Source of the DNA: Flavobacteriales bacterium
Lineage (GTDB): Bacteria; Bacteroidota; Bacteroidia; UBA10329
DNA length: 64,000 nucleotides
Direction of reading: 5' to 3'
Assembly (NCBI GenBank): GCA_020635535.1
Contig: JACJZP010000007.1
Span: forward strand, 69,208 to 133,207
A model generated the notes under the pieces. That model made no database searches and had not been told where the DNA came from. It was given only the letters and a program-made list of their open reading frames with translations. Both the position numbers and the translations under genes were made by a program. Of this stretch, positions 1-9,049 are shown piece after piece; position 1 is the first letter of the stretch; the number at the start of each line of letters is the position of its first letter.

Positions 1-2
1 AA

Positions 3-1712
3 GCCGAAAGCAAAGGACCAAAAGCAAAGGTCCCTTATCGTTTTATGGCCAATATTCATGGAGGCATAGGCCTCATGAATTACTTCGGAGATCTAAGAGA
101 TAAGCAAGGAACCACCGTTCATAGAATTGGTATTCTTCCTGGATACAATTTTGGTATCGGTGCTAATGTGACCAACTACCTGGAAGTGAACATCAACGCC
201 ATGTTGGGTAAGTTGAATTGGAATGAGAATCCATCTGAGCACGATGTACCAAGAAATTTCCAAGCAAAGACCTTCACAGTTGGAGCAAATTTGGTTTACA
301 ACTTCAAGAATGTAATTCTTAGTCCAACAGGAATCACCCCGTTCATTTCAATAGGTGTCGGTTATTCAGATTTCGACAGCTATTCTGATCTTCAGACCAC
401 TGTTAAAGACCAAAATGGAAATGACGTTACCTACAGCTACAATTATTGGGATGATGGTCTTATTCGAAACGTAGATCAAAGTGCCCCACAATCAGATAAC
501 GTTCAGGTTTTGGAGCGCGATTACAAGTATGAAACACGCCTTAATGAATATCCAATTGCTACTTACAACATTCCTGTAGGAGCTGGTTTCGATTTCAATG
601 CAAACAGAAATGTTGCATTGAGGCTTGGTGCTTACTACTACTTTACGGGTACTGACATGATGGATAACGTTAGCGGAGGAAGTACTCCGGTTATTTCTAA
701 CGATGGTTACATCTACACGTCCATGTCACTTTTCATCAAGTTTGACCCATTCAAGAAGAAAGCTCCAAAAGTGGATGAGGCTGGGGCAGCTTATGAAGGA
801 ATCGGTGAGTTGGTAGATGAAGATTCTGATGGTGATGGTGTTTCAGATTTTGTTGATCAATGTGGCGGAACCCCAAAAGGTCTTGTTGTTGATGAGAAAG
901 GTTGTCCAGCAGATGGAGACGGAGATGGAATTCCAGATTACCGCGATAAGGAACCAAAGACCACTGCGGGTAGAATCGTCAATCCAGACGGTGTGGCCAT
1001 TAGCTACGAAGAGATATACAAAACATATGGTAAAGACACCATTTCATTGAAGCGTGCCGATGTAAACAAGGATTGGCTGTTCTCTCAGAAATCAGTTGAT
1101 CCTGATTACACTGTACACGTAGGAACTTACACCAATTATGATATTCCTACTCAGATCAAGCTTCGTTTGGCTAAAATGGAAGATCTGGTTGAGCATAAGG
1201 TCAATGATTCCATTTCGGTGTTCACTGTCGGTAATTTCAAAACTTTTGAGGAAGCTGAGCAACGTCAGAACGAACTTATTAAAAGTGGTATCGATGAGGC
1301 TTTTGGAGTAAATGATGACTACATTCCTGAGGTAGGTGTTGAAATCGGTGTTGTTGGGTTTGAAAAGAACAGCAAGCAATCAAAGAATGGAGTTGACCTT
1401 GACCAAATACCGAACGTTGACGTACTTCAATACGGGGTTGAGCTGCGAGAGTACCGACTTAGAATTCAGCTTGATAAACTTTCAAAGTTGATTGCCCAGC
1501 ATGGTGTAGAGATGAAGACTACCGAGGGTGGACTTAAGGTTTACACCATCGGATCTTTTAAGACCTTTGCAGAGGCCGAAGCTTTACAGCGTCAGGTTGA
1601 GCAACTTGGAGTCAAAAATCCGGTTATCTCAGCCAAGTTGAACAACGAAGGCATTAGCATTGAAGATGCTCAGAAGAAAGAGTCTGAAATGCAAGGCGAA
1701 CAAAACGATTAA
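3..1712 (+). CDS. Outer-membrane beta-barrel protein with TSP3 repeats and SPOR-like repeats, 5' truncated
   Basis: The reading frame is open from the first in-frame base, so the gene begins before the window and the ATG at 45 is internal. The first ~250 visible residues look like an outer-membrane beta-barrel: alternating aromatic/polar strands, many Gly and Tyr, ending near a Phe-rich strand at about nt 725-745. Next come Asp-rich thrombospondin type 3-like calcium-binding repeats (DSDGDGVSDFVDQC and DGDGDGIPDYRD, about nt 823-950). The C-terminal third has two related segments, each with an (F/Y)T(V/I)G(N/S)FKTFxEAE core (about nt 1220-1310 and 1535-1640), which resemble SPOR peptidoglycan-binding folds. 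A plausible role is an envelope protein linking outer membrane and cell wall, as OmpA-type proteins do, but no OmpA domain is visible. The exact family is not recognised. Confidence 0.75.
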   Translation, partial: AESKGPKAKVPYRFMANIHGGIGLMNYFGDLRDKQGTTVHRIGILPGYNFGIGANVTNYLEVNINAMLGKLNWNENPSEHDVPRNFQAKTFTVGANLVYNFKNVILSPTGITPFISIGVGYSDFDSYSDLQTTVKDQNGNDVTYSYNYWDDGLIRNVDQSAPQSDNVQVLERDYKYETRLNEYPIATYNIPVGAGFDFNANRNVALRLGAYYYFTGTDMMDNVSGGSTPVISNDGYIYTSMSLFIKFDPFKKKAPKVDEAGAAYEGIGELVDEDSDGDGVSDFVDQCGGTPKGLVVDEKGCPADGDGDGIPDYRDKEPKTTAGRIVNPDGVAISYEEIYKTYGKDTISLKRADVNKDWLFSQKSVDPDYTVHVGTYTNYDIPTQIKLRLAKMEDLVEHKVNDSISVFTVGNFKTFEEAEQRQNELIKSGIDEAFGVNDDYIPEVGVEIGVVGFEKNSKQSKNGVDLDQIPNVDVLQYGVELREYRLRIQLDKLSKLIAQHGVEMKTTEGGLKVYTIGSFKTFAEAEALQRQVEQLGVKNPVISAKLNNEGISIEDAQKKESEMQGEQND

Positions 1713-1731
1713 TTTCGTGAAACGACTGAAG

Positions 1732-1762
1732 ATAAGGGGTGAATGTTCACCCCTTATTTTTT
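1732..1762 (+). terminator. Intrinsic terminator after the outer-membrane protein gene
   Basis: An 11-bp perfect stem (1732-1742 with 1747-1757) has a 4-nt loop and is followed by a run of six T. It separates the outer-membrane protein gene from the ether-lipid pair. Confidence 0.9.
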
Positions 1763-1767
1763 GCGCT

Positions 1768-1775
1768 TAATTTTG
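1768..1775 (+). promoter_or_regulatory. TAnnTTTG -7 box, 7 nt before start codon
   Basis: TAATTTTG matches the Bacteroidetes -7 consensus TAnnTTTG and lies directly after the preceding terminator. No convincing -33 TTTG is seen at normal spacing. The start codon at 1783 is 7 nt away, so the transcript should have almost no leader. Confidence 0.65.
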
Positions 1776-1782
1776 CATCGTA

Positions 1783-3012
1783 ATGAAAGTGAGCTACATA
1801 GCATTATCCATCCCGGTCTTTTTCCTACTTATAGGCATTGAGCTTTTGGTCGGTTATTTGAAAAAGGAAAAGCTTTATCGCTTTAATGACGCTTTGACCA
1901 ACATTAATCTGGGCACTGGCCAGCAGATTGTGGGTGTAATGGTAAAAGGATTCTTCTTTTTGGGTTACCTCTTTCTTTACGACCGAAGATTATTTGACAT
2001 ACCCAATACTTGGTGGAGTTGGACCCTTCTATTCCTTGGGGTCGACTTCTTCTACTATTGGTTCCACAGAGCGAGCCACGAGATAAATGCGCTTTGGGCA
2101 GCACATATCGTTCACCATCAGAGTGAAGATTACAACCTTTCCGTTGCCCTGAGGCAATCTTGGTTTCAGGGATGGTTCTCGTGGGCGTTCTATTTGCCTC
2201 TTGCGGTAGTAGGTTTCGACCCAATCATGTTTGCGGCAGTTAATTCTTTCAACACACTTTACCAGTTCTGGATTCATACCACAACCATCAAATCTCTCGG
2301 ACCACTGGAATGGATCATCAACACGCCTTCTCACCATCGGGTTCACCACGGCAGTAATCCAAAATACATCGATAAGAACCATGCAGGAAGTCTCATTATT
2401 TGGGATAGGATGTTCGGCACATTCCAAAAGGAGGAAGAAGAAGTGATCTATGGAATTACAAAACCATTGAACAGTTGGAATCCCGTTTGGGCAAACTTCC
2501 ATTACTGGCAAGAACTATTGCAGCTTTCTAAGCAGTGCAAGGGTTTTGACAAGGTTAGAGTGTTTCTGAAACCTCCTGGTTGGCAGCCAGCTTATCTCGG
2601 TGGTTTCCAAGCCCCACAGGAAATAGACCTTTCCAAATACAGGAAGTACGATTTTGATGGCCTGCGCCACGACCATATTTATGTCTTTTTCGTATTTCTT
2701 ATTGCTTTGGGGTTGGCAACGGCAGTGCTGTTTCTGAAATCGACAATAGCCACACTCCCACTCTATGCAACCATGATTTATCTGCTCGTTACTCTTGGAA
2801 TAAACGGAGGGTTGATGGAAAGGCGTGAGTGGCTGATTCCTGCTGAATATGGTCGAATCGTATCCACGCTATTGGTTGCTTTGCTTTTTTGGCAACATTC
2901 AGATTTTCAGCTTATTATGCGAGGTGCCGCAGTTTTGACACTTTTGAATTTGATATGGTTCAGCCGTGTAGTAAAACACATAAGAAAAGAAGAACATGTT
3001 CTCGTCAGTTAA
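1783..3012 (+). CDS. Sterol desaturase / fatty acid hydroxylase family membrane enzyme, alkylglycerol monooxygenase-like
   Basis: This is a di-iron membrane oxygenase of the fatty acid hydroxylase superfamily. All three histidine clusters are present: HRASH (Hx3H), HIVHH (Hx2HH) and HHRVHH (Hx2HH), followed by a conserved NHAG. Hydrophobic helices flank the clusters. Unlike short family members it has an extra C-terminal membrane region of about 100 residues (three helices). That gives 409 aa and a layout like alkylglycerol monooxygenase (TMEM195/AGMO), which cleaves ether lipids. It overlaps the next gene, a YhhN lysoplasmalogenase-like protein, by 17 bp, which supports a role in ether-lipid turnover. 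The substrate is inferred. A paralogue lies at 12713-13642. Confidence 0.85.
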   Translation: MKVSYIALSIPVFFLLIGIELLVGYLKKEKLYRFNDALTNINLGTGQQIVGVMVKGFFFLGYLFLYDRRLFDIPNTWWSWTLLFLGVDFFYYWFHRASHEINALWAAHIVHHQSEDYNLSVALRQSWFQGWFSWAFYLPLAVVGFDPIMFAAVNSFNTLYQFWIHTTTIKSLGPLEWIINTPSHHRVHHGSNPKYIDKNHAGSLIIWDRMFGTFQKEEEEVIYGITKPLNSWNPVWANFHYWQELLQLSKQCKGFDKVRVFLKPPGWQPAYLGGFQAPQEIDLSKYRKYDFDGLRHDHIYVFFVFLIALGLATAVLFLKSTIATLPLYATMIYLLVTLGINGGLMERREWLIPAEYGRIVSTLLVALLFWQHSDFQLIMRGAAVLTLLNLIWFSRVVKHIRKEEHVLVS

Positions 3013-3697
3013 AGCATTTTCAGCACTTTATTTCGGATTAACACTTGTATTTCTGTGTACCATCATCTTTGAACTTCAGTGGTTGCATTATGCCACCAAA
3101 CCACTGTTCATGATCCTTTTGATGGTTTTCCAATGGAAAATGCTTTCCGGGCTACCGTCACTTTTCTCAAAACTGGTGCAGTTCGGGTTATTCTTCTCTT
3201 GGATTGGAGACATTGCCCTGATGTTTGATGAGAAAGTTGAAATCCTATTTGTGGTGGGATTGGCCGCTTTTCTAATTGCTCATCTGGGCTACGCCTATGC
3301 TTTTGTAAAGAACATTTCAGACTCGAACCAGAAATTCAACGTTTCCAGTTCAATTGCAATGGCGCTTCCATTTGCATTAGTAACTGGTTCATTCTTCTAT
3401 TACATGAAAGGCGGCCTGCCTGACGAACTCTTTGCCCCAGTTCTGGCCTATACGGTTGTTATCAGCATTATGGGAATCACTTCAGCATGGCGAAAGGGAC
3501 ACGTAAACACCAAAACTTACAACTGGATTCTGATAGGTGCCATTCTGTTCATCCTTTCAGATATGGTCATAGCCATCAATAAATTCGTGGTGGATTTTGA
3601 CTATGATGCGATAGTTAACATGATCCTGTACCTAACAGGTCAGTTCATGATTGCTGTTGGTGCAGTTTACCACCAACAAGACCTTAGTCGATCGTAA
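2996..3697 (+). CDS. YhhN family protein, lysoplasmalogenase-like
   Basis: This 233-residue polytopic membrane protein has about eight hydrophobic helices. It carries the family landmarks GDIALMF (about residue 73), HLGYAYAF (about residue 101) and a late SDMVIAINKF, as in YhhN/TMEM86 proteins. Characterised members hydrolyse the vinyl-ether bond of lysoplasmalogens. The ATG lies inside the end of the preceding oxygenase gene, so the two are translationally coupled and probably share one promoter. The 3' end overlaps the convergent lon gene by 14 bp. Family assignment is firm; substrate is inferred from characterised relatives. Confidence 0.85.
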   Translation: MFSSVKAFSALYFGLTLVFLCTIIFELQWLHYATKPLFMILLMVFQWKMLSGLPSLFSKLVQFGLFFSWIGDIALMFDEKVEILFVVGLAAFLIAHLGYAYAFVKNISDSNQKFNVSSSIAMALPFALVTGSFFYYMKGGLPDELFAPVLAYTVVISIMGITSAWRKGHVNTKTYNWILIGAILFILSDMVIAINKFVVDFDYDAIVNMILYLTGQFMIAVGAVYHQQDLSRS

Positions 3698-6131
3698 GTG
3701 GATTGTCAATCTTCTGCTTAAGCAAAGCTCTTGCAATCACCTCATCCATGTTTGAGACGTAGTGGAAGGTTAACCCTTTAAGGTAATCCTCCTCTATTTC
3801 CTCCACGTCCTTACGGTTTTCATCGCAAAGAATGATCTCTTTGATCTTGGCGCGCTTTGCTGCCAATATCTTTTCCTTGATACCACCAACAGGAAGAACC
3901 TTACCACGTAGTGTGATTTCACCCGTCATGGCCAGTTTATCTCGCACTTTACGCTGTGTGTAAAGTGATGCCAGGGCAGTGAAGATGGTGATACCTGCAG
4001 ATGGGCCATCTTTTGGAGTTGCACCTTCTGGAACATGGATATGCAAATTCCAGTTATCAAAAACCTCTGGTTTCAATCCGAGTTTATCGGCATGCGACTT
4101 TAGGTATTCAAGTGCTATTACAGCCGATTCCTTCATCACTTCACCCAAGTTACCGGTTAACGTAAGCTTCCCTTTACCTCTACTCAAACTGGATTCAATG
4201 AACAGGATATCGCCACCAACAGCGGTCCATGCCAAGCCGGTAACAACACCTGCAAACGAATTGTCGCTGTAACGGTCACGTTGCACCTTTGGAGGACCAA
4301 GAATCTCTTCGACCTCCTCCAACGAAATGACCGCAGGCTTCGGTTCTTCAAGGGCAATGAACTTGGCTCGGTTTCTTACCAACTTAGCAATGGTCTTTTC
4401 CAAGCCACGCACACCACTCTCACGCGTGTATTCTTCAATTACTTTCTCCAAAGCCTGCTTGCTCAGCTTTACATCAGCCTTCTTCAGGCCGTGTTCCTCA
4501 ATCTGCTTAGGCAAAAGATGTCGCTTGGCAATCTCCAACTTCTCCTCTACCGTGTATCCGCTCACTTCAATAATCTCCAAACGGTCACGCAAAGCTGGCT
4601 GAATAGTGCTTAGGCTATTGGCCGTGGCTATGAACATCACTTTCGACAGGTCGTATTCAACCTCTAAATAGTTATCGTAAAACGTTTCGTTCTGTTCAGG
4701 GTCAAGCACCTCAAGTAACGCTGAAGATGGGTCTCCATGGAAATCATTTCCAACCTTATCCAGTTCATCCAACACGAATACAGGATTGGAGGATTTGGCC
4801 TTCTTGATGTTCTGAATGATACGGCCAGGCATAGCACCTATGTACGTTTTTCGGTGACCACGAACCTCCGATTCATCCTTCAAACCACCCAACGAAACCC
4901 GTATGTACTGTCGGCCAACAGCCTCGGCAATTGACTTACCCAAACTGGTCTTTCCAACTCCCGGAGGACCAACAAGGCAAAGTATTGGGGCTTTCATATC
5001 TCCCTTCAACTTCAGAACGGCCAAGTGCTCCAGAATACGCTCTTTAACCTTTTTTAAACCGAAATGATCGCGATCCAAAACCTTTTGCGCATGCTTTATG
5101 TCAAAATTGTCTTTGGTGAAATCTCCCCAAGGCAATTCCAGAAGCGTATCGAGGTAATTCATCTGAACCGAGTATTCACCCGCACTCGGATTCATTCGGC
5201 CAAGCTTGTCCAATTCCTTCTGAAAGTGCTCAGATATTTTTGCTGACCACTTCTTGTTTGCGGCCTTCTTCCGCATTTCATCCACTTCCTGATCCAGTGA
5301 ATTGACACCCAATTCCTCTTGAATCTGTTTCATTTGCTGATTCAGGAAATACTCGCGCTGTTGCTTATCGATATCTACTTTAACCTTCGATTGGATATCG
5401 TTCTTCAACTCCAGCATCTGCAGATTTCTTGTCAGCTGCTCAAGCACCATCACAGCACGTTGCCTCAAGTCTGCAACCTCAAGCATTTTCTGCTTTTCGG
5501 CCACCGAAGCATCCATGTTAGATGAAATGAAATTGATAAGAAACGAAGGGCTTTCAATATTGCGAAGGGCAAACTCGCTCTCTGACGGAATATTGGGAGA
5601 CTGCTTGATGATCTTCAGTGCAATGTCTTTCAACGAATCAACCAATGCATTGAATTCCTTGCTTTTACGAATCGGTTTTATCTCATCAAATGCTTTGATA
5701 GTAGCCTTGAAATAAGGGTCAACCTCCACAATCTCCTGCACTTCAAAGCGCCTCTTTCCCTGTATAATAACCGTGGTGCTGCCATCTGGCATCTGTAGCA
5801 TTTTGATGATGCGCGCAACTGTACCAATACGGTTCATGTCTTTTGGCTGAGGATCCTCTACGGCTACATCCTTCTGAGCCAACACACCCATTACTCTGGT
5901 GGAATTGTAGGCTTCTTTAACCAACTTAATGGACTTATCCCTGCCAATGGTTATTGGAATGACAACACCAGGAAACAGAACGGTATTTCTAAGCGGAAGA
6001 ATCCCAACCAGTTCGGGAATATCCTCTGCATTCATACTCTCCTCATCCTCTGGAGATAAAAGCGGAATGAACTCCGAATCCTCCTCCAGTAAATTCGAAA
6101 AACTCACAATATCCTCGAACGGATCATTCAT
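3684..6131 (-). CDS. lon: ATP-dependent Lon protease
   Basis: Lon (endopeptidase La) degrades misfolded and regulatory proteins in the cytoplasm. The protein shows the N-terminal substrate-binding domain ([10 protein letters not shown]), a coiled-coil middle, an AAA+ module with Walker [10 protein letters not shown] and Walker [10 protein letters not shown], and the C-terminal protease domain with PKDGPSAG (Ser711) and GGIKEK (Lys752), the Ser-Lys dyad. The 815-aa length is normal. The frame runs further upstream to a TTG at 6152, but that TTG belongs to a TAGTTTTG promoter box, so the ATG at 6131 is chosen. A short Asp/Glu/Ser-rich N-terminal extension precedes the conserved domain, as is common in Bacteroidetes. 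Confidence 0.97.
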   Translation of the reverse strand: MNDPFEDIVSFSNLLEEDSEFIPLLSPEDEESMNAEDIPELVGILPLRNTVLFPGVVIPITIGRDKSIKLVKEAYNSTRVMGVLAQKDVAVEDPQPKDMNRIGTVARIIKMLQMPDGSTTVIIQGKRRFEVQEIVEVDPYFKATIKAFDEIKPIRKSKEFNALVDSLKDIALKIIKQSPNIPSESEFALRNIESPSFLINFISSNMDASVAEKQKMLEVADLRQRAVMVLEQLTRNLQMLELKNDIQSKVKVDIDKQQREYFLNQQMKQIQEELGVNSLDQEVDEMRKKAANKKWSAKISEHFQKELDKLGRMNPSAGEYSVQMNYLDTLLELPWGDFTKDNFDIKHAQKVLDRDHFGLKKVKERILEHLAVLKLKGDMKAPILCLVGPPGVGKTSLGKSIAEAVGRQYIRVSLGGLKDESEVRGHRKTYIGAMPGRIIQNIKKAKSSNPVFVLDELDKVGNDFHGDPSSALLEVLDPEQNETFYDNYLEVEYDLSKVMFIATANSLSTIQPALRDRLEIIEVSGYTVEEKLEIAKRHLLPKQIEEHGLKKADVKLSKQALEKVIEEYTRESGVRGLEKTIAKLVRNRAKFIALEEPKPAVISLEEVEEILGPPKVQRDRYSDNSFAGVVTGLAWTAVGGDILFIESSLSRGKGKLTLTGNLGEVMKESAVIALEYLKSHADKLGLKPEVFDNWNLHIHVPEGATPKDGPSAGITIFTALASLYTQRKVRDKLAMTGEITLRGKVLPVGGIKEKILAAKRAKIKEIILCDENRKDVEEIEEDYLKGLTFHYVSNMDEVIARALLKQKIDNPLTID

Positions 6132-6149
6132 AGACTTAGGGGTTTGTGG

Positions 6150-6157
6150 CAAAACTA
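6150..6157 (-). promoter_or_regulatory. TAnnTTTG -7 box for lon
   Basis: TAGTTTTG on the minus strand ends 18 nt before the lon ATG at 6131. I see no clear -33 element, and no inverted repeat of the CIRCE type marking heat-shock control. Confidence 0.5.
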
Positions 6158-6228
6158 AATTGTTAGCAGCCCCTGAATTGTCAACGAATGTGCCGAAGTT
6201 TCAATTTGGAAACTAATCGGCCAAATGG

Positions 6229-7395
6229 TCAGTTTCGGTAACTCTTTGTCAGGTCGAAAACAGCAGATAGAATATCCTGTTCAACTTGGCTGAACTCAAT
6301 TCCTCTCCGCTGCATGACACGCTCAGCCGTAGCAAAAGCTTTTTGCTTGTCATATTCTACAATGCCTGATGCCCCACCCCACAGAAATGATGGGATGAAA
6401 TTGCGTGGAAATCCCGACCCGAATACATTTGAGCTTACACCAACCACAGTGCCTGTATTGAACATGGTATTGATGCCCGACTTGGAATGGTCGCCCATAA
6501 TGAGTCCGCAGAACTGGAGCCCCGTTTTGGCAAACCGTTGTTCTGCATAACTCCAAACCCGTACCTGATCATAATTATTCTTCAGATTGGAATTATTGGT
6601 ATCCGCCCCAAGATTACACCACTCTCCAAGCACGCTATTGCCCAAGAAACCATCGTGTCCTTTGTTACTGTAGCCCAAGATCACGGAGTTGTTCACTTCG
6701 CCACCTATCTTACTATAAGGCCCAACGGTAGTGGGGCCGTAAACCTTAGCGCCAAGCTTTACCTGACTTCCTTCACACAGAGCAAATGGCCCACGGATGA
6801 TAGAGCCTTCCATAACCTCGGTATCCTTACCAAGATATATGGGACCATTTGACGTGTTGAAGATGCATGCCTCAGCCGTTGCGCCTTCCTCAAGAAAGAT
6901 GGCTCCACTGCCAATAACTGTATTGGAACTTGGAAGCGATTGAGACTCCCTTCCAGCTGTTAGCAGATCAAAATCCTGCTTCAGCGCATCGCCATTTTTG
7001 GAGAATATATCCCAAGGGTCCTGAACTGACAGAATTTCACCTTCAAATTCAACATCATTCCAATCGATTGTGTCAATAGCCGATATATCCTGCAACCTCA
7101 CCGCGATAGGCAACCCATTTTTTGTAATTCTTTGACCAACTTCCAGCTTCTTGAACGCTTGAATAAGGTCAGCACTTGGGCAAATCCCACCATTGATCAA
7201 AAGGTTATCATCGCCAATTACTAACGGATATTTCGTAGACAAATAATCCTCTGTCCGGTAACTGACGGGCGCCTTCAAATGCTGCTCCCATTTTTCTCTT
7301 ATGGTCAGAATTCCAATTCTGATCTCTGCAACAGGCCGCGTGAACGTAAGCGGTAATAAACGTTCTCGTTCGTGGTCAAATAGAATGTAGTTCAT
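6229..7395 (-). CDS. GlmU-like bifunctional enzyme (alternative UDP-GlcNAc diphosphorylase / GlcN-1-P acetyltransferase)
   Basis: The N-terminal half is a reduced nucleotidyltransferase-like domain beginning MNYILFDHERERLLPLTFTR. The C-terminal half is a left-handed beta-helix of hexapeptide repeats (for example GSGAIFLEEGATAEACIF and GPTTVGPYSKIGGEV). This matches the Bacteroidetes alternative GlmU family, proposed to make UDP-GlcNAc for peptidoglycan and surface glycans in place of classical GlmU. The 388-aa length fits. The gene follows rpmE2 on the same strand, with a terminator hairpin 20-50 nt before its start, so it needs read-through or its own promoter. The function is a family proposal and cannot be demonstrated here. 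Confidence 0.85.
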   Translation of the reverse strand: MNYILFDHERERLLPLTFTRPVAEIRIGILTIREKWEQHLKAPVSYRTEDYLSTKYPLVIGDDNLLINGGICPSADLIQAFKKLEVGQRITKNGLPIAVRLQDISAIDTIDWNDVEFEGEILSVQDPWDIFSKNGDALKQDFDLLTAGRESQSLPSSNTVIGSGAIFLEEGATAEACIFNTSNGPIYLGKDTEVMEGSIIRGPFALCEGSQVKLGAKVYGPTTVGPYSKIGGEVNNSVILGYSNKGHDGFLGNSVLGEWCNLGADTNNSNLKNNYDQVRVWSYAEQRFAKTGLQFCGLIMGDHSKSGINTMFNTGTVVGVSSNVFGSGFPRNFIPSFLWGGASGIVEYDKQKAFATAERVMQRRGIEFSQVEQDILSAVFDLTKSYRN

Positions 7396-7415
7396 GGCTC
7401 TTGCGAAAATGCAAA

Positions 7416-7447
7416 ATAAAAACCCCGCACATCGCAGATGTACGGGG
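7416..7447 (-). terminator. Intrinsic terminator after rpmE2, in the leader of the GlmU-like gene
   Basis: On the minus strand an 11-bp stem (7437-7447 with 7423-7433, one G-T pair) closes a 3-nt loop and runs into a T-rich tail. It sits between rpmE2 and the GlmU-like gene and ends only about 20 nt before the latter's ATG. Confidence 0.85.
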
Positions 7448-7472
7448 CTTTCAGAATCTTTAACGTATCGAT

Positions 7473-7751
7473 TTACTCTTCTCCTTCTTTCTTCTGAGAA
7501 GCACGGTGTGTTTTATAACGGTTGCGGAACTTATCCACACGACCAGCAGTATCAACCAATTTCATCTTACCAGTGTAGAAAGGGTGAGATGAGCTTGAGA
7601 TTTCCAATTTGATCAACGGATACTCATTTCCATCTTCCCAAGTAATGGTCTCTTTAGACTGAGCGCAAGACTTGGTTAGGAATGCCTCTTCATTAGACAT
7701 GTCCTTAAATACAACGTATCTGTAATCTGCTGGATGAATTCCTTCTTTCAT
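7473..7751 (-). CDS. rpmE2: Type B 50S ribosomal protein L31
   Basis: This is the 92-aa L31 of the large ribosomal subunit. [17 protein letters not shown], the segment [10 protein letters not shown] and the end DKFRNRYK are typical of type B L31, which lacks the zinc-binding Cys pairs of the type A form; such proteins usually serve zinc-poor conditions. The open frame extends 16 codons upstream, but the conserved N-terminus begins at the ATG at 7751, so that start is used. A promoter box TACCTTTG lies 26 nt upstream and a strong terminator follows. Confidence 0.95.
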   Translation of the reverse strand: MKEGIHPADYRYVVFKDMSNEEAFLTKSCAQSKETITWEDGNEYPLIKLEISSSSHPFYTGKMKLVDTAGRVDKFRNRYKTHRASQKKEGEE

Positions 7752-7777
7752 TTCAATTCGTTTTTCAGAATGGAGCG

Positions 7778-7785
7778 CAAAGGTA
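7778..7785 (-). promoter_or_regulatory. TAnnTTTG -7 box for rpmE2
   Basis: TACCTTTG on the minus strand lies 26 nt before the L31 start codon. This leaves a short leader, unlike the very close boxes seen elsewhere in the window. Confidence 0.55.
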
Positions 7786-7826
7786 ATGAAATGATTCAAT
7801 CAAAAAACATGATTCCAATTGAAAAT

Positions 7827-8978
7827 CTATCCTTGATTTTCGTCCCACTTCAGAACAAATCTCTGCAATGCAACTGAGACATCATTCAACGTGGCCTCTG
7901 AAAGATGTTCAATTGTATCTAAACGGGTATGATAGGTCGGATGTAACCTGTCCATTGGTAAAGCCACAATAGACAATGCAGGAATTCCATGCTTGGTAAA
8001 ACTCGCTCCATCAGTTGCACCAACAGGAATAACCCCGCGTTTTGGCGCCAAGTTCTCATCTTTAAAAACCTTCTCAATAGCAGCAATCAACCCTTCATTA
8101 TGACGGGCAAAAACGGAAAGCTCCCGCTCTACCAAGTGTAGCTCGTTTCTTTCCAATATTCCATCCAGATTAATAAGATGTGCGTTTTCGGCTTGTAACT
8201 CTTCCAAATGCGAACGAACATAAGCAGCCGACCCTTTGAGCCCAGTTTCTTCACTTCCGAACGAGATCATTTTTATCCGCGTATGCTTCAACTTGCCACT
8301 CATTGCACGGGCCACTGACTCTGCTACCGCCACGCCAGACAGGTTATCCTGAGCACCATCAACAATTGTTTTACCATGGATAAAAAAGAATGAAAATGTT
8401 GCAGGAATCAGTGCCATAAAAAACCAGTAACAGATCTGCAACCATTGCGACCAGCCACTGAAATACAACACTATAAGTGGAATTGGCAACAGCACAAATG
8501 CAAGACTGCTGAGCACATTCAGTCGAATACCCCAATCCTTGAGCCAATACCACCAAATGAACTCGGGCGTACTATCCATGTGTCCTGAGAAAATAAGGGT
8601 TGACCTGACCTCTTCCTTTGGTTCAATGGTTCCGATAATGTTGAGAGACCGCTTTTTAGGGAAAAGAAAATCGAGCCAATTAAGATAGGTTACGAAGTGC
8701 CCGAAGAACAGAACCGAATTTATCAAAGCAACAATCAGTGCAGCAGGAATTGATATCCAAACAAGCGCCAAACTGATGTAATAAGCCATGCAGAAGAGTT
8801 TCAGCGAACTGAACTTGGCCGTTAAGGCATCTTCAAATTCGTGAACAAAGACACGGTCGCAGTATGTCTCTAAATGAGACCGCAAATGGTGCTGCGCATT
8901 TCGCTCGGCCTCACTTCCAGCTCTGCGCGGCCCGAAGCGTTCAATGATCTCAGTAATCAACTCTATGGGAGAATTCAT
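7827..8978 (-). CDS. M28 family zinc aminopeptidase with inserted membrane helices
   Basis: The metal-ligand motifs of M28 co-catalytic zinc peptidases are present: SGHMDS (His, Asp), AQDNLSG (Asp), GSEETGL (catalytic Glu-Glu), NLDG and the late His of YHTRLDT. The unusual part is hydrophobic segments before and inside the catalytic domain (roughly residues 64-105 and 155-210), predicting a membrane-embedded peptidase rather than the usual secreted one. The frame extends upstream to 9071, but the ATG at 8978 is preferred because the longer form would run through the divergent gene's promoter and starts without conserved sequence. It probably trims peptides at the membrane; substrate unknown. 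Confidence 0.85.
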   Translation of the reverse strand: MNSPIELITEIIERFGPRRAGSEAERNAQHHLRSHLETYCDRVFVHEFEDALTAKFSSLKLFCMAYYISLALVWISIPAALIVALINSVLFFGHFVTYLNWLDFLFPKKRSLNIIGTIEPKEEVRSTLIFSGHMDSTPEFIWWYWLKDWGIRLNVLSSLAFVLLPIPLIVLYFSGWSQWLQICYWFFMALIPATFSFFFIHGKTIVDGAQDNLSGVAVAESVARAMSGKLKHTRIKMISFGSEETGLKGSAAYVRSHLEELQAENAHLINLDGILERNELHLVERELSVFARHNEGLIAAIEKVFKDENLAPKRGVIPVGATDGASFTKHGIPALSIVALPMDRLHPTYHTRLDTIEHLSEATLNDVSVALQRFVLKWDENQG

Positions 8979-9035
8979 GGCTTTCTTGATGGTTCCACAA
9001 TTTAATGGTTTGTTCAACGTACTACGCTCGATAAG

Positions 9036-9043
9036 TATATTTG
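9036..9043 (+). promoter_or_regulatory. TAnnTTTG -7 box, 6 nt before start codon
   Basis: TATATTTG precedes the ATG at 9050 by 6 nt. A TTTG lies 23 nt further upstream (9009-9012), a loose match to a -33 element. Confidence 0.65.
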
Positions 9044-9049
9044 CCGCCC

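Noticed and set aside
4281..4613. Plus-strand open frames inside lon, and similar antisense frames inside other genes (for example 1904-2224, 2029-2511, 14016-14360)
   Set aside because: They sit wholly within well-supported genes, lack promoters and show no protein family pattern.
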